Shown in pieces: positions 48,464 to 56,329 of a stretch of 64,000 bases of DNA. The stretch is from Sphingopyxis sp. OPL5 (GTDB lineage: Bacteria > Pseudomonadota > Alphaproteobacteria > Sphingomonadales > Sphingomonadaceae): assembly GCF_003797775.2 (NCBI RefSeq), contig NZ_CP060725.1:2908001-2972000 (forward strand), written 5' to 3'. Within the stretch, counting starts at the first letter, position 1, and each line of letters opens with the position of its first letter. A program made the translations under genes and the position numbers. The notes beneath the pieces were generated by a model. The model was not told the DNA's origin. It worked only from the letters and a program-made list of their open reading frames with translations, and searched no databases.

Positions 48464-48538
48464 CCCGTTCGTGTCGAGCGAAGTCGAGACACGCCGGCGC
48501 AGCGCGAGAGGCATCTCGACTTCGCTCGATGCGAACGG
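48464..48538. repeat. Intergenic palindromic repeat, family C, copy 2
   Basis: CCCGTTCGTGTCGAGCGAAG begins the left arm at 48464. The right arm TCTCGACTTCGCTCGATGCG (from 48514) followed by AACGG is its inverse. It is the same unit as 22828-22902, here between the 2OG oxygenase and the aldehyde dehydrogenase. Confidence 0.82.
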
Positions 48539-48557
48539 AATAGTTAGAAAGTCCCCC

Positions 48558-49997
48558 ATGACCGACACCGCCACCTACGACGCCGACCTTCAGCTTTTCA
48601 TTGCCGGTGCCTGGCGAAGCGGCGAGGGGCGCGAAGCGCGGCCGGTCTATAACCCCGCGACCGCGGGCACGATCGCCGAGCTGCCGGTGGCGACCGCCGC
48701 CGACCTCGACGAAGCGCTCGCCGCCGCCGACCGCGGCTGGCCGAGCTGGCGCGCCAAGACCCCCGACGAGCGCGCCGCGCTGATGCACAAGGCGGCCGGG
48801 ATCATCCGCGAACGCGTCGACCATATCGCCACACTGCTGACGCTCGAACAGGGCAAGCCGATCGCCGAGGCGCGGGGCGAAGTGCTGTCGGCGGCGGGGC
48901 TGCTCGCCTATTTCGCCGAACAGGGCAAGCGCATCGAAGGCCGCGTGCTGCAGCGTCCGGCCGGACAGCGCGCGATGGTTACCAGGCATCCGATCGGCCC
49001 CGTCGCGGGTTTCAGCCCGTGGAATTTCCCGGTCAATCTGATGGTCAAGAAGATCGCCCCCGCGCTCGCCGCGGGTTGCGTCGTGATCGCCAAGGCGCCC
49101 GAGGAAACCCCGGGCTGCACCAGCGCGATCATGCGCTGCCTGATCGATGCCGGCATCCCCGGCGATGCCGTCCAGCTCGTTTATGGCGATCCCGACATGA
49201 TCAGCCGGCACCTGCTGGCCAGCCCCGTGATCCGCAAGGTCAGCTTCACCGGTTCGACCGCGGTCGGAAAACATCTGATGAAGCTTGCCGCGGACAATGT
49301 TCAGCGTATCACCATGGAACTCGGCGGCCACGCGCCGGTGCTGATCTTCGACGATTGCGATCTCGAGGCGACGCTCGACAAGGTCGTGTGGCAGAAATTC
49401 CGCAACGCCGGACAGGTGTGCATTTCGCCGACGCGCTTCTATGTCCAGCAGGGCATTTACGACGCCTTCGTCAAGGGTTTCGCCGAGCGCACCGCGAAGG
49501 TGAAGATCGGCAGCGGTCTCGACGCCGATACGCAAATGGGCCCGCTCGCCAACGCGCGCCGCGTGCCCGCGCTGGAGGCTTTGGTCGCCGACGCCAGGGC
49601 GAAGGGCGCGCGCGTCATCGCCGGCGGCGAGGCGACCGGCAACGGCTATTTCTTCCAGCCGACCGCGATCGCCGACGTCCCGGTCGAGGCCGATGCAATG
49701 AACATCGAACCTTTTGGCCCGATGGCATTGATCCGCCCGTTCGGAACCGAGGAAGAGGCGCTGGAGCAGGCGAACCGGCTGCCCTTCGGCCTTGCCGCCT
49801 TCGCCTTCACTGAAAATGGCCGCCGCATCAACCGCATCGTCGACAGCATCGAAAGCGGCATGGTCGGGGTGAACAGCTTCGTCATCTCGACCCTCGACAT
49901 GCCGTTCGGCGGCATCAAGCAATCGGGCTTCGGCAGCGAGAGCGGCCCCGAAGGGCTTGATGGCTATCTGGTCACCAAGGCGGTGCATATTTATTGA
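48558..49997 (+). CDS. NAD(P)-dependent aldehyde dehydrogenase, succinate-semialdehyde type
   Basis: 479 residues. SPWNFPVN (about 154-161), FTGSTAVGKHLM (about 230), the general-base Glu in MELGGHAP (about 254) and the catalytic Cys in RNAGQVCIS (about 288) are all present. A FGGIKQSGFGSE element closes the active site near 455. It groups best with the GabD-like subfamily, but the aldehyde is not certain. No gab or transaminase gene is adjacent. Confidence 0.93.
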   Translation: MTDTATYDADLQLFIAGAWRSGEGREARPVYNPATAGTIAELPVATAADLDEALAAADRGWPSWRAKTPDERAALMHKAAGIIRERVDHIATLLTLEQGKPIAEARGEVLSAAGLLAYFAEQGKRIEGRVLQRPAGQRAMVTRHPIGPVAGFSPWNFPVNLMVKKIAPALAAGCVVIAKAPEETPGCTSAIMRCLIDAGIPGDAVQLVYGDPDMISRHLLASPVIRKVSFTGSTAVGKHLMKLAADNVQRITMELGGHAPVLIFDDCDLEATLDKVVWQKFRNAGQVCISPTRFYVQQGIYDAFVKGFAERTAKVKIGSGLDADTQMGPLANARRVPALEALVADARAKGARVIAGGEATGNGYFFQPTAIADVPVEADAMNIEPFGPMALIRPFGTEEEALEQANRLPFGLAAFAFTENGRRINRIVDSIESGMVGVNSFVISTLDMPFGGIKQSGFGSESGPEGLDGYLVTKAVHIY

Positions 49998-50023
49998 GCG
50001 GGATTGGCAGCGTTCCTCTTCAT

Positions 50024-50115
50024 CGTCACCCCGGACTTGATCCGGGGTCCCGCTTGAGATCGAAACCGGTCGATGCCGTCAAAAAGCGGGATCCCGGATC
50101 AAGTCCGGGATGACG
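50024..50115. repeat. Intergenic palindromic repeat, family A, copy 3
   Basis: The left arm CGTCACCCCGGACTTGATCC (50024-50043) is identical to that of the copy at 9323. The right arm GGATCAAGTCCGGGATGACG ends at 50115. Here the middle is about 50 bases, so the arms are conserved but the spacing is not. It lies between convergent genes. Confidence 0.86.
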
Positions 50116-50127
50116 ACATAGGGGATA

Positions 50128-50889
50128 TCAATCCCGCTCCAGTGCGACAAAATCGCGCGCCATCGGCGCCAGATGCGCGCCGCCGTCGACGAAGATCGTC
50201 TGCCCCGTCACCGCCTCGGCGCGCGCAAGATACATCACCGCATCGGCAATCTGCCCCGGCGTCGGCAGCGCGCCGAGCGGCATGCGTTTGCCGAGCCGCT
50301 CGACCTGCGGCGCCGAATAATCGCCGGTCGCCATCGTCAGTCCCGGCGCCACCGCGTTGACGCGTGCGCGGCCGCCGAACGCGACCGCCAGCGTCGCCGT
50401 CGCCTGCCACAAGGCCGATTTCGACAGGCTGTACGCGATCTGGTCGGGCACCGGGTGGACGACGCGCTGGTCGACGATGTTGACGATCGCGGGGCGCCGC
50501 CCTTCGCTCGCGGCGACGAGCGCCTTGGCGAGCATCACCGGCGCGGACAGATTGACCTGCATCATCGCGGCGAGCGCCGCCGCCGACAGGTCGGTCCATT
50601 CGCCCTCGGCGAAATGCGCCGCATTGTTGACCAGCAGGTCGGGCGCGCGGCCGAATTTCTCGATCACCGCCGGCACCAGCGCATCGACCGCAGCCGGATC
50701 GGACAGGTCGGCGGCGAAGCGGTGGCTCACCGCTCCCGTCTCGGTCAGCGCCTCGGCCAGCACCGGGTCGGCCTCCGCAGCGGTGCGCTTGTGCAGCGCC
50801 AGCGCATAGCCTTCACGCGCCAGCCGCGCCGAAATCGCGGCGCCGACGCGGTGGATGCCACCCGTCACCAGCGCCAGCTTTTGCGTCAT
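50128..50889 (-). CDS. SDR family oxidoreductase, possible FolM-like pteridine reductase
   Basis: 253 residues: VTGGIHRVGAAIS (about 8-20), NNAAHFAEG (about 88), a catalytic-type Ser/Asp region NIVDQRV and YSLSKSAL (about 154), then PGLTMATGD. Glycine loop and NNA variation resemble dihydropteridine/dihydrofolate reductases of the FolM type. It starts overlapping the folB-like gene (ATGA), which supports a role in pterin metabolism (inference). Confidence 0.85.
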   Translation of the reverse strand: MTQKLALVTGGIHRVGAAISARLAREGYALALHKRTAAEADPVLAEALTETGAVSHRFAADLSDPAAVDALVPAVIEKFGRAPDLLVNNAAHFAEGEWTDLSAAALAAMMQVNLSAPVMLAKALVAASEGRRPAIVNIVDQRVVHPVPDQIAYSLSKSALWQATATLAVAFGGRARVNAVAPGLTMATGDYSAPQVERLGKRMPLGALPTPGQIADAVMYLARAEAVTGQTIFVDGGAHLAPMARDFVALERD

Positions 50890-51269
50890 TTGCCCAAACC
50901 CGGCCGGGTTCGCCGCATCGTGATGCCGATCTGTTCGCCTTCCTCGGCGATCGCCAGCTTGACGATCTTGACCTCGACCGCCTCGACCTTGTCGTCCTGC
51001 AGGAACAGGGTGTCGATGATATGGTCGGCGACGCTTTCGATCAGCACGAAATGCACATCCTTGGGCAGCCCCTCGGTCGCCGCGAATTTCAGGTGCATAT
51101 AGTTCTTCGACCGGCTGAGCGGCGTCGTCGGATCATAATGATCGGCCATCGCCAGCTTGGCGCGCACCGAAATACGCAGCGGCTGCGGCAAATGGGTTTC
51201 TTCGGAATAAATGCCGGTCAGCACCTGGACGGTCAGCCCGTCCACCTCCAGCCACAATGTATCGGTCAC
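50886..51269 (-). CDS. folB: Dihydroneopterin aldolase-like protein
   Basis: 127 residues of the tunnelling fold: VLTGIYSEETHLPQPLRISV near the start contains the substrate-binding Glu pair, and VEAVEVKIVKLAIAEEGEQIGI near the end corresponds to the FolB strand, although the usual K-P is K-L. It probably makes 6-hydroxymethyldihydropterin for folate, but a FolX-like epimerase cannot be excluded. It is coupled to the SDR gene downstream. Confidence 0.83.
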   Translation of the reverse strand: MTDTLWLEVDGLTVQVLTGIYSEETHLPQPLRISVRAKLAMADHYDPTTPLSRSKNYMHLKFAATEGLPKDVHFVLIESVADHIIDTLFLQDDKVEAVEVKIVKLAIAEEGEQIGITMRRTRPGLGK

Positions 51270-51359
51270 AAGAAATTCCTGTTCGGCCGGGGCGACATTC
51301 GGCTTTCCATCGCCGACCCCGGACCCTAAAGCGCCGCCGCATTAGCGAAAGGGCGCACG

Positions 51360-51863
51360 TTGGTCGAGTTACTTCCATTGTCGGATATTGCACCGTCGGC
51401 GGTCGAGGATATCCTCGACGCCGCATTCGGGGCGGACCGCTTTGGACGAACCGCCTATCGCATCCGTCAGGGCATGGATGCGGTGCCGGCTTTGAGCTTC
51501 GCGGCGGTCGAGGATGGCGCGCTGGTCGGCACGATCCAGTGCTGGCCCGTCGCGCATGTCGACGCCGTTGGCGCCGCGACCCCGCTCGTCATGGTCGGCC
51601 CCGTCGCGGTGCGCCCCGACCTCCAGCGCACCGGTCATGGCCGTACGCTGATGGCCCATATGCTGGAGGCGGCGGAGACCGAAGCCGACAGCGGACTGAT
51701 GATGATCGGCGACCCCGAATATTACGGCCGCTTCTTCGGCTTCACCGCCGATGCGACCGGGGCGTGGGATTTGCCAGGCCCCTATGAAAAGCGTCGCCTG
51801 CTCGCGCGCGCGGTGAACGGGCACGGCCTGCCGACCGGCGCAGGGATGATCGGCCCGCGCTAG
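51360..51863 (+). CDS. GNAT family N-acetyltransferase with TTG start
   Basis: 167 residues. VGPVAVRPDLQRTGHGRTLM (about 76-95) carries the acetyl-CoA loop Q-x-x-G-x-G. A later MMIGDPEYYGRFFGF motif matches the YhbS-type subgroup. The TTG at 51360 has AAGGG eight bases upstream, and no ATG precedes the domain. Substrate unknown. Confidence 0.88.
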   Translation: MVELLPLSDIAPSAVEDILDAAFGADRFGRTAYRIRQGMDAVPALSFAAVEDGALVGTIQCWPVAHVDAVGAATPLVMVGPVAVRPDLQRTGHGRTLMAHMLEAAETEADSGLMMIGDPEYYGRFFGFTADATGAWDLPGPYEKRRLLARAVNGHGLPTGAGMIGPR

Positions 51864-51947
51864 GCGCAAAAAACGCTGTCCTACATTATCCCGCTCGCTT
51901 AGCGTTTTTTCGATGATTCCCTGCCTCCCCTCTCGACCGCGATTTGC

Positions 51948-52185
51948 GAATGAAGTTGCGCAGTTTTCCGCCATTTCTCTGAATCGGCTTCGCGCGGCTC
52001 GCCGGCGAAAGCCGGGGACCATGGCGGTGAAACGCGGTCGGCCCCTGACGTCTTTTGCGGGAGATCGCCCCGGAACGCGCATCGTGAATGAAGTTGCGCA
52101 GTTTTCCGGGGTTTTCGTGCCGGTGCTCCTGTCGGCCCTTCGCTATCCCGAACGCGCATCGCGAATGAAGTTGCGCGGTTTTTCG
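51948..52185. repeat. Three direct repeats in the 351-base spacer before the DUF1285 gene
   Basis: The core GAATGAAGTTGCGCAGTTTT occurs at 51948-51970, 52086-52108 and 52163-52185 (the third with two changes: GCGG and TTTTT). The second and third copies share a longer 5' part, GAACGCGCATCG. A different element related to CGCCGGCGAAAGCCGGGG lies between copies 1 and 2. The spacer has no convincing open reading frame. Confidence 0.75.
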
Positions 52186-52214
52186 CCGCTTTTTCCCGCG
52201 AAGGTTGGGGCGCC

Positions 52215-52799
52215 ATGGTAACCCCCGCGCCATCGCTCCCCAAGGATTTCGCGCAGCTGTCGCTGACCGAGGCGGCCGAACTGCTCGCGGCGCGCAAATT
52301 GCCGCCGGTCGAGCAATGGCACCCCGAGCGCAGCGGCGACAGCGCGATGGAAATCCGCACCGACGGCAGCTGGTATCATGAGGGCGGACGCATCAACCGC
52401 CCCGCGATGATCAGGCTTTTCTCGACGATCCTGCGCCGCGAACCCGACGGCAGCCACGTCCTCGTCACGCCCGCCGAAAAGCTCGTCATCGCGGTCGAGG
52501 ACATGCCCTTCCGCGCGGTCGAGATGAAGAGCGAAGGCGCTGGCAAGGACCGCAAGCTGGTCTTCCGCCTCGACACCGACGACCTGGTGATGGCGGGTCC
52601 CGACCATCCCTTGAGCTTCGGCACCGACCCCGACAATCCCGACCCGCGCCTCCACGTTCGCGGCGCCCTCGGCAATGGCCTCGAAGCACGCGTCGATCGC
52701 GCGCTTTATTATGAGATCGCCGACCTCGCGCTCGTCGAGGGCGACGATCCACCCGCGATCTGGTCGAATGGCGCGCGCTTCGCGCTGGTGGCCGCCTGA
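52215..52799 (+). CDS. DUF1285 family protein
   Basis: 194 residues: PVEQWHPERSGDSAMEIRTDGSW (quoted in part: PVEQWHPER...IRTDGSW), then INRPAMIRLFSTILRRE, then HVLVTPAEKLVIAVEDMPF. This is the typical two-subdomain DUF1285 protein, structurally known but without assigned function. Its stop overlaps the Nudix ATG (TGATG), so it is co-translated with the Nudix and CCA-enzyme genes. Confidence 0.92.
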   Translation: MVTPAPSLPKDFAQLSLTEAAELLAARKLPPVEQWHPERSGDSAMEIRTDGSWYHEGGRINRPAMIRLFSTILRREPDGSHVLVTPAEKLVIAVEDMPFRAVEMKSEGAGKDRKLVFRLDTDDLVMAGPDHPLSFGTDPDNPDPRLHVRGALGNGLEARVDRALYYEIADLALVEGDDPPAIWSNGARFALVAA

Positions 52800-53383
52800 T
52801 GCTCTCCGACAAGCTGCGCGCCGCGCTCGACAATCTGCTCCCCGGCGAGGATGAGGACGAAACCTATCTCGGTACGCCGACGCTGCGCGATGCCGCGGTG
52901 CTCATTGCCTTCACCGACCGCCCCGAACCCGGCATCATCCTGACCCAGCGCCCGCAATGGCTGCGCAGCCACGCGGGGCAGGTCGCCTTTCCGGGCGGCA
53001 AGATCGATCCCGGCGACGTCGACGCGGTCGACGCTGCGCTGCGCGAAGCAGAGGAGGAAATCGGACTCAACCGACGCGACGTGACGATCGCTGGCACCTG
53101 CGACGCCTATCGGTCGGGCAGCGGTTATCATATCACCCCGGTGCTCGGCGTAATCCCGCCCGACCTGCCGCTCGATCCCAATCCCGACGAGGTCGAGGAC
53201 TGGTTCGAGGTGCCGATCGATATCCTGTTCGACCCCGAAAATTACGCGCTCCACCATGCGCATTGGCAGGGCCATGATCGGCATTATTATGACATGATGT
53301 GGCAGGGACGGCGGATCTGGGGCGTGACGGCGGGCATCATCATCAACCTCGCGCGGCGGATGCCGGCGGACTGGCACCGATGA
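52799..53383 (+). CDS. CoA pyrophosphatase, Nudix family
   Basis: 194 residues. The Nudix box GGKIDPGDVDAVDAALREAEEEIG (shortened: GGKIDPGD...REAEEEIG) is at about 67-90, preceded by GQVAFP as in the NudL/CoAse subgroup, with Asp replacing the first box Glu. It probably cleaves CoA and its thioesters to 4'-phosphopantetheine and 3',5'-ADP. The end overlaps the CCA-enzyme ATG by four bases. Confidence 0.93.
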   Translation: MLSDKLRAALDNLLPGEDEDETYLGTPTLRDAAVLIAFTDRPEPGIILTQRPQWLRSHAGQVAFPGGKIDPGDVDAVDAALREAEEEIGLNRRDVTIAGTCDAYRSGSGYHITPVLGVIPPDLPLDPNPDEVEDWFEVPIDILFDPENYALHHAHWQGHDRHYYDMMWQGRRIWGVTAGIIINLARRMPADWHR

Positions 53384-54588
53384 CCGTGCTGCCCGACGCC
53401 GAATGGCGCCATGGCGAGGGGCTGCGGCGCATCGTGACCGCGCTGGTCGCGCGCGGCGGCGCGGTGAAGCTCGTCGGCGGCGCGGTGCGCGACACGCTGC
53501 TCGGCCTGCCCGTCGCCGACATCGACCTTGCGACCCCGCTGATGCCCGACCAGGTCATGCAGCGGCTCGAAAAGGCGGGGATCAAGGTCGTGCCCACTGG
53601 CATTGCGCACGGCACCGTCACCGCGATCGCCAGCCACGAACGGCACGAGATCACGACGCTGCGCCGCGACGTCGCGACCGACGGCCGCCGCGCGACGGTC
53701 GCCTTCGCCGACGACTGGCGGGACGATGCGGCGCGGCGCGATTTCACGATCAATGCGCTCTATGCCGACCCGCTGACCGGTGCGGTCGACGATTATTTCG
53801 GCGGTCTGGCCGACCTCGACGCGGGACGCATCCGCTTCATCGGCGACGCCGCCACGCGCATCGCCGAGGATCATTTGCGGATATTGCGCTTCTACCGCTT
53901 CGCGGCGCGCTTCGGACAGGGCGAACTCGACCCCGACAGCCATGCGGCGGTGATCGCCGCGCGCCAGTCGCTGAAAAGCCTGTCGCGCGAACGCGTCGCC
54001 GACGAACTCACCAAGATATTGGGCCTCCCCGATCCGCGCGCCATCGTCGGCCAGATGGCGGCCGACGGCATGTTCGGGGTGATCCTGCCCGAACTCGCTC
54101 CCGATTTCGCCGCGACGCTCGACCGCCTGCTCGCCAATGAAGCCACTGCCGGCGCGGCCCCTTCGGCATTCCGCCGCCTTTCCGCCTTGCTCCCGCCGGA
54201 CGCACCGACCGCCGAGGATGTCGCGAGCCGACTCCGCCTCTCGTCGCGCCAGCGGAAACATCTCTCCGCGCTCGCCGCGCATCGCGCTGCCGCGCTGCCG
54301 CCCCCGCGCCAGCTTGCGCACAAGATCGGCATCGAAGCTGCGACCGACGCTTATCTGCTTGCCGCGGGATCCGACGAGGCGGCGGATGCCGCACAATCGC
54401 TGGCGGGCTGGACCGTTCCGACCCTCCCGCTCAAGGGCGGCGAGATCGTCGCGCGGGGTGTCACCGTCGGACCCGAAGTCGCGGCGCTGTTGAAAGCGGT
54501 CGAAGCGGCATGGGTCGCCGAGGATTTCCCCGATGCGGCGCGCGTCGCCGCGTTGCTCGATCAGAAGATCGGGCGCGTTAGCGACTGA
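53380..54588 (+). CDS. cca: CCA tRNA nucleotidyltransferase
   Basis: 402 residues. The head domain carries KLVGGAVRDTLLG (about 28-40) and the catalytic DID (residues 48-50), followed by the RRD-type neck (RRDFTINAL, about 124) and EDHLRILRFYRFA near 167. It adds or repairs the CCA end of tRNAs; a poly(A) polymerase role is the usual alternative in this superfamily. The last 28 bases overlap the convergent GGDEF-EAL gene. Confidence 0.95.
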   Translation: MTVLPDAEWRHGEGLRRIVTALVARGGAVKLVGGAVRDTLLGLPVADIDLATPLMPDQVMQRLEKAGIKVVPTGIAHGTVTAIASHERHEITTLRRDVATDGRRATVAFADDWRDDAARRDFTINALYADPLTGAVDDYFGGLADLDAGRIRFIGDAATRIAEDHLRILRFYRFAARFGQGELDPDSHAAVIAARQSLKSLSRERVADELTKILGLPDPRAIVGQMAADGMFGVILPELAPDFAATLDRLLANEATAGAAPSAFRRLSALLPPDAPTAEDVASRLRLSSRQRKHLSALAAHRAAALPPPRQLAHKIGIEAATDAYLLAAGSDEAADAAQSLAGWTVPTLPLKGGEIVARGVTVGPEVAALLKAVEAAWVAEDFPDAARVAALLDQKIGRVSD

Positions 54589-56270
54589 CGCCAATAATCG
54601 AAGGCGGTGTCGGCGACCATCGGGTGCGCGAACAGGAAGCCCTGCCCGAAATCGCAACCGAGCGCCGACAGCAGCCGCGCCTGGTCGGCGGTCTCGACTC
54701 CTTCGGCGGTCGTCTTCATGCCCAGCGCTTCGGCCAGGCTCTGGATCGTGCGGACGATGGCGACTTTGTCGCGGTCCTCGACCATATGCTCGACGAAGCT
54801 GCGGTCGATCTTGAGCACGTCGAGCGGCAATCGCTGGAGATAAGCGAGGTTCGAATAGCCGGTGCCGAAATCGTCCATCGCGACGCGCGTCGACAGCGCC
54901 TTGAGTTCGCTCAGGACCGACAGCGCGAGGTCGGGATCGCCGATGATCGCGCTTTCGGTCAGCTCGATCATCAGCCGCTCGCCGCCGATCCCGTTGGACG
55001 CCAGGGCCTGGCGCACCGCCGCGGCGACATCGTCGCGCACCAGCTGGATCGCCGAGACATTGACGGAAAAATAGCAATCGACCGGCGCGCCGCCATTCTT
55101 GGCATCCCATTCGGCGATGGTGCTTGCCGCCTTGGCGATCGCCCATTGGCCGAGCGGGACGATCAGCCCCGAATCCTCGGCGATGGGGATGAATTCGGTC
55201 GGCGATATCGAACGGCTGCCGGCATTGTCCCAGCGCGCGAGCGCCTCGAACCCCGAAACCTTGCCCGTTGCCAGCTCGATCAGCGGCTGGAAGGCGAGGT
55301 GGAGCCGATCCTCCTCGATCGCACTGCGCAAGGCGGTTTCCAGGCCGAACCGATTGTCGGACAGCATCGCCGCCTCGGGCTCGTAAATCTCGATGCGGTC
55401 GGTCTGCTTGGCGCGCTTCAGGGCGATCTGGGCGTGGCGGATCTGGTCGGCGACATCGGTGTCCGCCGCGGGCTGAATCGTGCAGCCGAGCGCGCAGTCG
55501 ACGCTGACCTTCAGCTCGCCGATGCGAAACGGGTGATCGAAACAGCCGCGAATGCGGCGCGCGATCTCGCGCACATCGGCGCGGCCGCCCGCGATGCGCG
55601 ACGAGATGGCGAATTCGTCGCCGCCGGTGCGCGCCAATATGTCGCCGCTGCGCAGGCTCGACTTCAGCCGACGTGCGACGGTGATGATCAGTTCGTCGCC
55701 CGCCAGCGGCCCGATATGTTCGTTGATGCGGCTGAACCGCGCCAGGTCCAGCAGCAGGATGGCATGGTCCGATTCGCCATCGGCGGCGATTCGCTGTTCG
55801 ACCAGTTCCTCGAATCCGGCGCGGTTGGGCAGGCCGGTCAGGCTGTCCGACACCAGCTCGCGGCGCAGATTGCGCTCGGTCATCATTTCCTGGGTGCGGT
55901 CGATCAGCGTCAGCAGGAACAGATTGTCGTCGCCGCATTCTTCCGACAGCGGCCCGATCGATCCACGCAGGTCGCGCGCCGCCGGGCCCTCGCCCAGCTG
56001 GCAGGAAAATTCCTGCGTATCATCAGGGGCCTGTTCGGCGCGTTCGATCGCGCGGCGCAACTCGATCGGCGCGTTCGCACCGGCGGGTGAGAGGGCGAGT
56101 CGGTCGAAGGCGGCGTTGCTCGCGTGCAGGCGAAAATTGCCGCGCGCGAGCGGCCGGATCAGCGCCGCCGGCACCGGTAATGCGTCGATCCAGCCGACGA
56201 ACAGAAGGGGCCGGTCCTCGCCGGTTCGATCGATAGGCATAAAAGAGGGTTTTGTGCGACCTTTCCCCAT
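54561..56270 (-). CDS. GGDEF-EAL cyclic-di-GMP protein
   Basis: 569 residues with no membrane segment. A PAS-like N-terminal region (about 20-135) precedes a GGDEF domain with the intact signature RTGGDEFAI (about 215) and an EAL domain with FEALARW (about 350), NVSAIQL, and DDFGTGYSNL (about 453). Both catalytic motifs look complete, so the protein could make or degrade c-di-GMP. ATG 56240 is an alternative start. Confidence 0.94.
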   Translation of the reverse strand: MGKGRTKPSFMPIDRTGEDRPLLFVGWIDALPVPAALIRPLARGNFRLHASNAAFDRLALSPAGANAPIELRRAIERAEQAPDDTQEFSCQLGEGPAARDLRGSIGPLSEECGDDNLFLLTLIDRTQEMMTERNLRRELVSDSLTGLPNRAGFEELVEQRIAADGESDHAILLLDLARFSRINEHIGPLAGDELIITVARRLKSSLRSGDILARTGGDEFAISSRIAGGRADVREIARRIRGCFDHPFRIGELKVSVDCALGCTIQPAADTDVADQIRHAQIALKRAKQTDRIEIYEPEAAMLSDNRFGLETALRSAIEEDRLHLAFQPLIELATGKVSGFEALARWDNAGSRSISPTEFIPIAEDSGLIVPLGQWAIAKAASTIAEWDAKNGGAPVDCYFSVNVSAIQLVRDDVAAAVRQALASNGIGGERLMIELTESAIIGDPDLALSVLSELKALSTRVAMDDFGTGYSNLAYLQRLPLDVLKIDRSFVEHMVEDRDKVAIVRTIQSLAEALGMKTTAEGVETADQARLLSALGCDFGQGFLFAHPMVADTAFDYWRQSLTRPIF

Positions 56271-56329
56271 TGCTCAAACACTATGGGGCGGGGGGTAAAG
56301 AAGCTATTTACGGCTACATCGAAAAGCGA

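Noticed and set aside
53287..55938. 883-codon minus-strand frame over the cca gene
   Set aside because: It is made of shadows of the cca and GGDEF-EAL genes joined by lack of stops.
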